Below, piece by piece: positions 55,646 through 64,000 of a stretch of 64,000 nucleotides of DNA. The stretch is from Strigamia acuminata (Eukaryota > Arthropoda > Chilopoda > Geophilomorpha > Linotaeniidae). Within the stretch, counting starts at the first letter, position 1; each line of letters starts with the position of its first letter. Below the pieces are notes generated by a model. The model was not told where the DNA came from and made no database searches. It worked only from the letters and a program-made list of their open reading frames with translations. Where the stretch lies: NCBI GenBank assembly GCA_949358305.1, contig OX442324.1, positions 9,566,500-9,630,499 on the forward strand, written 5' to 3'. A program made the translations under genes and the position numbers.

Positions 55646-57849
55646 TATTCGAGTTGTTACGAGTTCGTATTTTGATCGTATTCGTATTCGAATCGAATTC
55701 GAATCGTATTCGAATCGAATACGAATCGAATTCGAGTCGTATTCGAGATGGTCGATGATTTCCACTCGCTCGTATACGCGTTGTATACGAGCTCGTATTT
55801 TGATCGTAATCGTAAACGAATCGTTTACAAGTCGTATACAAGTCGTATACGACGTGTATACACCTCGTATACGAACGAAGTTTGTGAAAACACAATTTCC
55901 AAATAAGACGTATGTGACTACTATGTGTTTTCATGTCGTAGTAAGTGTCCGGTGGATTTTCCAAACTTCGTTCGTATACGAGGTGTATACACGTCGTATA
56001 CGACTTGTATACGACTTGTAAACGATTCGTTTACGATTACGATCAAAATACGAGCTCGTATACAACGCGTATACGAGCGAGTGGAAATCATCGACCATCT
56101 CGAATGCGACTCGAATACGATTCGAATACATCTCGAATACATCTCGAATACGAGTCGTACGAGTCAAAGTCCGGGAACGGGTCATCGACTATCTCGTATT
56201 CGAGTTGTTACGAGTTCGTATTTTGATCGTATTCGTATTCGAATCGAATTCGAATCGTATTCGAATCGAATACTAATCGAATTCGAGTCGTATTCGAGAT
56301 GGTCGATGATTTCCACTCGCTCGTATACGCGTTGTATACGAGCTCGTATTTTGATCGTAATCGTAAACGAATCGTTTACAAGTCGTATACAAGTCGTATA
56401 CGACGTGTATACACCTCGTATACGAACGAAGTTTGTGAAAACACAATTTCCAAATAAGACGTATGTGACTACTATGTGTTTTCATGTCGTAGTAAGTGTC
56501 CGGTGGATTTTCCAAACTTCGTTCGTATACGAGGTGTATACACGTCGTATACGACTTGTATACGACTTGTAAACGATTCGTTTACGATTACGATCAAAAT
56601 ACGAGCTCGTATACAACGCGTATACGAGCGAGTGGAAATCATCGACCATCTCGAATGCGACTCGAATACGATTCGAATACATCTCGAATACATCTCGAAT
56701 ACGAGTCGTACGAGTCAAAGTCCGGGAACGGGTCATCGACTATCTCGTATTCGAGTTGTTACGAGTTCGTATTTTGATCGTATTCGTATTCGAATCGAAT
56801 TCGAATCGTATTCGAATCGAATACTAATCGAATTCGAGTCGTATTCGAGATGGTCGATGATTTCCACTCGCTCGTATACGCGTTGTATACGAGCTCGTAT
56901 TTTGATCGTAATCGTAAACGAATCGTTTACAAGTCGTATACAAGTCGTATACGACGTGTATACACCTCGTATACGAACGAAGTTTGTGAAAACACAATTT
57001 CCAAATAAGACGTATGTGACTACTATGTGTTTTCATGTCGTAGTAAGTGTCCGGTGGATTTTCCAAACTTCGTTCGTATACGAGGTGTATACACGTCGTA
57101 TACGACTTGTATACGACTTGTAAACGATTCGTTTACGATTACGATCAAAATACGAGCTCGTATACAACGCGTATACGAGCGAGTGGAAATCATCGACCAT
57201 CTCGAATGCGACTCGAATACGATTCGAATACATCTCGAATACATCTCGAATACGAGTCGTACGAGTCAAAGTCCGGGAACGGGTCATCGACTATCTCGTA
57301 TTCGAGTTGTTACGAGTTCGTATTTTGATCGTATTCGTATTCGAATCGAATTCGAATCGTATTCGAATCGAATACTAATCGAATTCGAGTCGTATTCGAG
57401 ATGGTCGATGATTTCCACTCGCTCGTATACGCGTTGTATACGAGCTCGTATTTTGATCGTAATCGTAAACGAATCGTTTACAAGTCGTATACAAGTCGTA
57501 TACGACGTGTATACACCTCGTATACGAACGAAGTTTGTGAAAACACAATTTCCAAATAAGACGTATGTGACTACTATGTGTTTTCATGTCGTAGTAAGTG
57601 TCCGGTGGATTTTCCAAACTTCGTTCGTATACGAGGTGTATACACGTCGTATACGACTTGTATACGACTTGTAAACGATTCGTTTACGATTACGATCAAA
57701 ATACGAGCTCGTATACAACGCGTATACGAGCGAGTGGAAATCATCGACCATCTCGAATACGACTCGAATTCGATTCGTATTCGATTCGAATACGATTCGA
57801 ATTCGATTCGAATACGAATACGATCAAAATACGAACTCGTAACAACTCG
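55646..57849. repeat. Four tandem 551-bp palindromic cores
   Basis: Units start at 55646, 56197, 56748 and 57299. Each is itself a near-palindrome around GTGACTACTATGTG (55916, 56467, 57018, 57569). The three inner repeats look identical. The outermost flanks of units one and four are diverged and mirror each other. Confidence 0.9.
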
Positions 57850-57888
57850 AATACAAATCAAAGTCCGGGAAACAAAAATCGACCATCT

Positions 57889-58826
57889 CGTATACGATTC
57901 GAAAGCGAATCGAATACGATTTCGCGTTGAAGAAGGGCAAAATTCGCATTCGACTCGAAAACGAGTCGAATACGAATTCGCATTCGACTCGAAAACGAGT
58001 CGAATACGATTTCGCGTTGAAGAAGGGCAAAATTCGCATTCGACTCGAAAACGAGTCGAATACGATTTCGCGTTGAAGAAGGGCAAAACTCGCATTCGAC
58101 TCGAAAACGAGTCGAATACGATTTCGCGTTGAGAAAGGGCAAAATTCGCATTCGACTCGAAAACGAGTCGAATACGATTTCGCGTTGAAGAAGGGCAAAA
58201 CTCGCATTCGACTCGAAAACGAGTCGAATACGATTTCGCATTCGACTCGAAAACGAGTCGAATACGATTTCGCGTCGAAGAAGGGCAAAATTCGCATTCG
58301 ACTCGAAAACGAGTCGAATACGATTTCGCGTTGAAGAAGGGCAAAACTCGCATTCGACTCGAAAACGAGTCGAATACGATTTCGCGTTGAGAAAGGGCAA
58401 AATTCGCATTCGACTCGAAAACGAGTCGAATACGATTTCGCGTTGAAGAAGGGCAAAACTCGTACTCGACTCGAAAACGAGTCGAATACGATTTCGCGTT
58501 GAAGAAGGGCAAAACTCGTACTCGACTCGAAAACGAGTCGAATACGATTTCGCGTTGAAGAAGGGCAAAACTCGTACTCGACTCGAAAGCGAGTCGAATA
58601 CGATTTCGCGTTGAAGAAGGGCAAAACTCGTACTCGACTCGAAAGCGAGTCGAATACGATTTCGCGTTGAAGAAGGGCAAAACTCGTACTCGACTCGAAA
58701 ACGAGTCGAATACGATTTCGCGTTGAAGAAGGGCAAAACTCGTACTCGACTCGAAAGCGAGTCGAATACGATTTCGCGTTGAAAAAGGGAAAAACTCGTA
58801 CTCGACTAGAAAGCGAGTCGAATACG
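57889..58826. repeat. Hairpin array D, 18 hairpins
   Basis: Mirror orientation to array C. Short links occur before 57979 and before 58237 only, so the 258-bp amplification seen in array C is not present here. Hairpins from 58461 outward start CGTACTCG, as in parts of palindrome 1. Confidence 0.9.
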
Positions 58827-58924
58827 ATTCCGCGTTGAAAAAGAGAAAAACTCGTACGCGATTCAGTGAAACTAAATTTACATGTGCGCGTTGACGCGCG
58901 CGATTCGTGTGTTCTACGTGAGTA

Positions 58925-60115
58925 AATAGAGTGCGCGTCACATATGAATACAAAATGTCGACCATGCGTCGCCACGATGCCAGTGGACGAATTCTGCGAA
59001 TTCGTGCAAACGCAGAAAGTTAAAAATATTCAAATTTGACGCCCACGATGACACGTTCGTAGTAGACGCCTCCACAACTGCTTTTGAAAAGAATTTGATA
59101 AATGTTTGGAAATAATATTTAGGATTTTCTTTAATCATATCAGGAAACTGAAAACAGAAATAAAGTTTATACATTGGAAATTTTTTATAATAAAATTACG
59201 TATTAAACATTATATAGCGTGAGAATGGACACTTTGATATGAAAGCGAATATTTTCGAAATTAAAACAATTATTTTCAAAGTTAAAACGACTATTTTCGA
59301 GTATTGTTAATTCAAAACGACGTGCAGCATGGGAATAAAAAAAATTAATTGAGACGCGCTTATGACACGCGCTGCACAGCCTCACGAATCCTAGAGGCAT
59401 CCACAACTATACGCGTCGGCCCTGACGCGGTCGTCTAGACGAGCGCATCTGGACGCGCACAAAGCTAAGTTCACATGTGCGCGTCTAAACGCGCGCGTCA
59501 AGGCCGACGCGTATGGCTGAGGACGCACTTAGGATTCGCGAGGCTGTGCAGCGCATGTCACAAGCTCGCGTCAACCAATTTTTTGGTTCCCATGCAGCAC
59601 AAAAACAAAAATTGTTAAGTTGCTTAAGAATTGATTTTTTTTGGTATTTCATTGTTGATTATTAATTTAAAGAATATTTAATTGTTTTTTAAAATGGGAA
59701 AAGTTGAAAATTTGGTGGGTTTTTGTGTTTGCTTGCTCGACGGGAAATTGCAATCTCCCCGGCCGCAGCAGGCGAGCATTGAGCGGCATGTAATTTCCAC
59801 GCGCACCGTCGAAAGGATTGTATTTGTTTATGAACTCTTTTTTTCTTGTATTGTTTTTCGTGTATTGTTTTGACGTGAAAACAATTCATTTCAATAGAAT
59901 GTGACTGTTTTCAATGTAAAAATCAATGATTTCACTGGAAAACAAAGGTGGCAACGAGTGGTCGCGCGCGTCAAAGTTGAATATTTTCAACTTTCGGCGT
60001 TCGCGCGATTTCGGGGAATTCGTCCACTTGCGGCGCGGCGACGCGCGCGGCGACGTATGGTCAACGTTTTGCATTCACATGTCGAACGCGCGAACTTAGC
60101 TTTTACACGCGTGTG
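58925..60115. repeat. Diverged foldback repeat (about 1.2 kb, centre near 59467)
   Basis: 58945-59043 is similar to the reverse complement of about 59960-60070 (shared words include AGTGGACGAATT and AAAATATTCAA). 59316-59465 is similar to the reverse complement of about 59466-59615 (shared GCCGACGCGTAT and GAGGCTGTGCAGCGC). Arms are clearly diverged, so this is an older element than palindromes 1 and 2. Open frames inside carry no motif. Confidence 0.7.
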
Positions 60116-60286
60116 TCACGCGATAGAAGACGCGTCGTCTACAAAACACACGTAAATAAATAAATAAATATTTTTGGTGGTTAACCCGTGTGTCTTTCCA
60201 TGGAAAAAAAAAGAGAAGAGTTTTCTCGTCGTAAGATTTCTCTCAAAAATCTCTAAAACACGATAGAAAGCAGTCCAACAATCGAA
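60116..60286. other. Upstream flank of the split gene
   Basis: AT-rich, ATAAATAAATAAAT near 60150, no other feature seen. It lies between foldback repeat 3 and the promoter-like motifs. Confidence 0.4.
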
Positions 60287-60344
60287 TTTGGCGCCATCGT
60301 ACGAAGCGATTTGATTGGCCAACAATGAGCAGAGTCGTGATTGG
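60287..60344 (+). promoter_or_regulatory. E2F-type site and two inverted CCAAT boxes
   Basis: TTTGGCGC at 60287-60294 matches the E2F consensus TTTSSCGC. ATTGG at 60314-60318 and 60340-60344 are two CCAAT boxes in reverse, 26 bp apart. They end 43 bp before the ATG at 60388. Closely spaced CCAAT boxes with an E2F site are known from cell-cycle gene promoters; activity here is inferred. Confidence 0.5.
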
Positions 60345-60387
60345 TCTTGTCTATGCCTCCTGGATGCAGAACTAACCACCCGACATC

Positions 60388-61823
60388 ATGGACGCCTTAG
60401 TACCACAATTGATAGAAGATTTTAATGTAATTGGGGTAATTTTTATCACGAATTTTTGTCAAACGTACAGTCCCGAGTGAGTGAGTGAGCGAATGAGTGA
60501 ATGAGTGAGCGAGTGAGCGAGGTGATGCGTGTGACTAACGTCCATTGGACGTTTCGTCCGTCGTTAACAGAGATCGAAACTGAGTTTACGTCCCATTCGT
60601 TTTCCTTTGTTCAGGTTTTATTCATTTATATAACCTCCATCTTCCTCACTTTTTTTTTTTTTTTTTTTTTTTTTTCTTTTTTTACAGGTCGCTACGGAGA
60701 AAAACAGAGAGATTGGAGGGGATGGGGAAGAGGAAACGACGACTACATCGAATTTGTCGTCCGCTGTGCCATTGACCGACACGCCGTCAAAAATGGATCC
60801 TATTCCATCTAAACGCGCTTGTTTAGTGGGTGATGGAGAGATGGAAGACCCGGCGCAAGTTAACGAGGTACTGATTCGTTCGTTTGCTTTATTTGTCATC
60901 AATCTATTTATTTGTTCATCCGTTTTTTTTTTTTTTGTTTTTTTTTTTTTTTTTATCCGTTTGTCTTTTTTCTCTCTTTCAAGTCGTGTCGAGGAGAGGC
61001 GTCGCCACTGCTGCCACCGCCGCAGCGCGAGAAAAAGACGGTGGCGGGGGCGGTGAAAAAAGCCAGGCAGATCGCGTGGACTCTAGCAAAGAGATTCACG
61101 GGGACAACCAAACGAATTGAGAGGATCGAAGAGTACATGGGTTGGAGGTGGCGTGGCAGGAAGGAGATGATAGGTCGGTTGAGATCAATGGAGAAGAAGT
61201 TGAAGCGGATGGAAAGCGACCTGGACTGGGTCGATACAGATGTGTATGATATGGAAGTGGAGGTGGAGATAACTGAGGAGGATAGAGAGGTGGACGTGGA
61301 TGGAGTGGAAGCGGAAGTTGAAGTGGCTATGGGTGAAGTGGAGGTGGCGGAGGCGAGATCAGGGGAACGGGAGCAGCGGGAGCGGGATGATGTCGAACCG
61401 GTCGCCGAGAAAACGCGCGATGGTGGCATTCTTTTATCGTCTATTGCGGCGGACACGGTCGAATCCGTGTTAAAGAAATTGTCTGGCAAGGTAAGAATAA
61501 AACGCACGATGACGCGCGCGACCACTTTTCGACCTTTCATGTACATTCATTTTTGTTTGATAATTTTCAGTGTGTCGATTTGATGGCGTTGACTTCGATC
61601 AAGTCTGTCGAATCGCTGTACAAGTTTCAGCAACGGGTCTGCCAACCGGTAAACATGTTTGGTGCGCATCCACCTTTTTTGATTGTTTCTCTTATTTTTT
61701 CTTTCTTTTCAGAGGGTAATTGATGATGACGACGACGGTGACGATGTTGATAGTGACGATGGTGATAGTGACGATGGTGATAGTGACGATGGTGAAGATG
61801 ATGACGATGACAATGTCGACTAG
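60388..61823 (+). CDS. Five-exon gene, acidic protein of unknown function (307 aa)
   Basis: Predicted exons: 60388-60435, 60688-60867, 60984-61490, 61571-61648, 61713-61823. Every intron starts GT, ends AG and lies in phase 0. Acceptors read TTTACAG, TTTCAAG, TTTTCAG and TTTTCAG, the first two after long T runs (26 Ts at 60650; 14 and 17 Ts at 60923-60954). Exon 1 encodes MDALVPQLIEDFNVIG. Exon 3 carries a basic helix (KKARQIAWTLAKRF), a likely coiled coil (RLRSMEKKLKRMESDLDW) and a Glu/Val-rich acidic stretch. Exon 5 encodes an Asp-rich tail with repeats of GDSDD. I know no family like this. The acidic tail and basic helix suggest a nuclear protein, but that is a guess. Exon 1 is short, and its use rests on frame continuity. 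Confidence 0.65.
60475..60521. repeat. GAGT/GAGC tetranucleotide repeat
   Basis: About eleven GAGT-like units in intron 1 of the split gene, with GAAT and GAGC variants. Confidence 0.85.
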
Positions 61824-61837
61824 ACAGATCATTCGAA

Positions 61838-61926
61838 TTTTTTATTTTATTTTATTTTATTTTATTTTATTTTATTTTATTTTATTTTATTTTATTTTAT
61901 TTTATTTTATTTAATTTTATTTTATT
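61838..61926. repeat. TTTTA pentanucleotide microsatellite
   Basis: About 17 copies of ATTTT just after the stop codon of the split gene, in its probable 3' untranslated region. Confidence 0.95.
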
Positions 61927-61975
61927 TTTTTCTTTTTCTTTATTTCTTCTTTCGTGTGTTGTTATGTTTTAATTA

Positions 61976-61981
61976 AATAAA
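61976..61981 (+). terminator. Probable polyadenylation signal of the split gene
   Basis: AATAAA, repeated in overlapping form (AAATAAATAAATAG), about 155 bp after the TAG stop. Confidence 0.5.
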
Positions 61982-62655
61982 TAAATAGTAGTTGTCGTAC
62001 AATTTCATCATCAAACAAGTGGTTTAACATCGTTGTTATTACTGTTTGTTTGTTAAATTATTTGTCGTGTTCGGTTCGGCTTTGTGGAACAATCATGATT
62101 GTGTGAAAAGTTTGGGACACCTGTCGTTGATTTCGTGTATCACCTGTTGTCTGGTGTGCTTTTTAGCCACTGACTGTCGGGTCCCGTTGGCAGGACTGAG
62201 ACCGAATTGGCGTTCTATTTTTCTCTCCTTTCAGGTCGGGAGATGGACAAACGCCATGCGGAACGGCAGTTGCGATCGGTCGTCCATCGCGGTATTCTCG
62301 CGCTAGTTTTATGCTTGTATTGGACGCGCACACATTGCAAAAATAAAAGATAAATTAGCGTACTGTATCGAAACCTTGGTCCGGCTTTTGAGGAATTTTT
62401 TTTTTTCTTTCTCGTCAACAAAATATACGCGCGATCACACGTAATAACGTCAAAAAATGTTTAATAAACGCCCAAAAACCGTGCATTGGAGTCGTGAGCG
62501 CATTCCGTATTGCAGCGCGACCACGCGCGGATGCACATTGGAGTCGTGGACGACTTTGCGTCGCAATGTGATCGCGGGGAACGGGCTACACGCACGCTCG
62601 AATATGATGCGCGCGTCGGCAAACAATATTATCTCGTGATCGCGCGTCGTGAACC

Positions 62656-62880
62656 TACCGGGCGGATGTGACGCGTGAATAACCCCAGGATCAAGTTTCA
62701 CGAAAACCTGATTTCGAAGAAAAAAACAACATACCGGTCAGATGTGACGCGTGGATAACCCCAGGGTCAGGTTTCACGAAAACCTGATTTCGAGGAAAAA
62801 ATAACCTACCAGGCGGATGTGACGCATGGATAACCCCAGGATCAGGTTTCACGAAAACCTGATTTCAAGGAAAAAACGAA
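62656..62880. repeat. Three tandem 75-76 bp repeats, each with a hairpin
   Basis: Copies align with GGATGTGACGCGTG near 62664, 62740 and 62815. In the second and third copies TCAGGTTT, five bases, AAACCTGA forms a stem; the first copy has one mismatch there (TCAAGTTT). Confidence 0.85.
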
Positions 62881-63022
62881 AAGACGCACAAAGACTACAG
62901 GATAAAAATGATACGTAGAGAGAAGAAAATAGAAATTGATTCCCCGATTCGTGAAATTAATTTCACATCGTGTACTCCAACCATTAATTGCATTGTCGTA
63001 TTAGGTGTTGTGTGAAACGAAG

Positions 63023-63050
63023 ATCGTAAACGTTTCGATCGGTTTACGAT
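63023..63050. repeat. 9-bp inverted repeat
   Basis: ATCGTAAAC, ten bases, GTTTACGAT. The same words (CGTAAACGA, TTTACGAT) are common in the palindromic cores, so this may be a relic of them. Confidence 0.5.
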
Positions 63051-63814
63051 TTAAATTTCATCTCTCGGTGCGCGTCGCATCGTCCTAAATGACGCGAATT
63101 CATATCACCGCGTTCGCCAGATTCACGAGCACTTCCAAACCGTTCGTTTCGGACCTTCGCGGGGATCCGGAGGGTTTCGGTGTCTGTCTGGTCTCATGTC
63201 CCAGACTCGCTGCGTTGCGCAGTCACCGGCCAACCAAATGTGTCGGTTAGACGCGTCGCAATGAATAGGGGCAGACATGGATGTGTGTTAAAAAATAAAC
63301 AATAGTTGGCTGCTGCGGATAACCTCGACCACTCGTCTCAATCGTTCGCTCAACCGACAGGGGCGCACCACTGCAGATTTAAATTTTCAGATTTCAATGG
63401 GAGACCTTGTCTCACACAAGGTACGGAATCTCCTTTGTGCCATCCTCGATTCAATCGTTAAAGACAGCATGCTCCTCGACCAGGACTGACTAATAGAATC
63501 AACTGACATTTTACCCACCGCGTTTGATCGCGCGCGTGCTTTTCTTCTCCCTGCCCATCCGTCCGCTTGTTTATTCTATCGTTTGGGCGATGTTGCGGAA
63601 CAAAACGTCTACCTTTTTTATCGCCTTTACACGACCTTTCTTTATTACCCTCCTTCTTGGAATGTGCGTGGCCCCTAGCAATTACGTAACCAAACAGGGT
63701 GCTCACGTTGTTCTCTCTTTTGGTCTAGATAATCCCATTTTCTCCACCGCCACTCAAACACGCCCACATAAAAAATCCAAAGATTTGTTTATTTTATTTT
63801 ATTTTTCTATTTAA

Positions 63815-64000
63815 CAAAACAGACAAACAAAACAAATCGAAAATTAGAGAGAAAATCTGAATAAAAATTGAATAAAGATTGAAACAAAAATTGAATAAAA
63901 ATCGAATGAAAATTGTAATAGAAATTGAATAAAAAAATTGGAGTAAAAATTGGAATGAAAATAGAAAAAAATTGACAAATCCAACGACGCATTCGATTGC
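63815..64000. repeat. A-rich degenerate tract
   Basis: Irregular repetition of AAAAATTGAATAAA words, like 2995-3262. It continues to the window edge. Confidence 0.6.

Larger units (their letters stand above)
54179..58826. repeat. 4.6-kb inverted repeat (foldback-like palindrome 2)
   Basis: Left arm: 28 hairpins (54179-55610). Centre: four tandem 551-bp cores (55646-57849). Right arm: 18 hairpins (57889-58826) in mirror orientation. Unit sequences are the same family as palindrome 1, but the arms lack the satellite-type outer segment. Confidence 0.9.
61982..64000. other. No supported gene to the end of the window
   Basis: Contains CG-rich words (GATCGCGCG), small tandem repeats and A-rich sequence. 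A short frame at 62242 follows a TTTCAG acceptor and encodes a small basic peptide with one hydrophobic run. Nothing else supports it. A frame around 63524-63814 is hydrophobic but has no ATG at its start and no domain. Confidence 0.5.

Noticed and set aside
62242-62349. Short ORF after a TTTCAG acceptor with a hydrophobic run
   Set aside because: About 35 codons, no family, no upstream exon found.

Overview
The window is eukaryotic repeat-rich chromosome, most likely from an invertebrate animal. It has no bacterial operons. It holds three Ty3/gypsy-type and one Ty1/copia-type LTR retrotransposons. The only gene that looks like a host gene is split by four introns with T-rich acceptors ending in CAG or AAG. 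One retroelement has a primer site matching animal initiator tRNA-Met. The short TTTTCAG-like acceptors resemble those of nematodes, but this does not fix the phylum.

Layout. Bases 1-1845 are a partial copy of a repeat arm found again at 18577-20421. Bases 1846-3984 are AT-rich and hairpin-rich, with no gene seen. A satellite array of seven units of about 1.68 kb fills 3985-15729. Its last unit forms the left arm of a 4.4 kb inverted repeat (14583-18960). The inner part of that palindrome is made of 56-bp units, each holding a 13-bp stem with a 4-nt loop. From 20422 to 53813 there is a block of nested retroelements. The oldest is a 5'-truncated gypsy element with an extra ORF (element 1, 20422 to about 47120). 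A second gypsy element with 518-bp LTRs (element 2, 26597-41937) sits inside the integrase gene of element 1, flanked by a 4-bp target duplication. An intact copia element (26828-33812, 477-bp LTRs) sits inside the 5' LTR of element 2, flanked by a 5-bp duplication. To the right lie a stray protease-like fragment and a 3'-truncated gypsy element (element 4, about 47294-53813).

The retroelement block is bracketed by inverted copies of one sequence (about 20150-20421 and 53814-54091). On the right this leads into a second hairpin-array palindrome (54179-58826), whose centre is four tandem 551-bp palindromic cores. A third, diverged foldback repeat covers about 58925-60115. A five-exon gene for a predicted 307-residue acidic protein of unknown function follows (60388-61823). 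Its upstream region holds an E2F-type site and two inverted CCAAT boxes. The rest, to 64000, has small tandem hairpin repeats and A-rich low-complexity sequence, with no gene I can support.

How the parts fit. The retroelements are ordinary copy-and-paste elements whose nesting gives their order of arrival. The palindromic hairpin arrays resemble foldback transposons: arms made of short tandem repeats, able to bracket large foreign segments. I see no transposase for them in the window. The most unusual features are the hairpin arrays (70 hairpins with compensatory stem changes), their bracketing of a 33-kb retroelement block, and the DnaJ-like zinc motif ORF placed where an envelope gene would sit.
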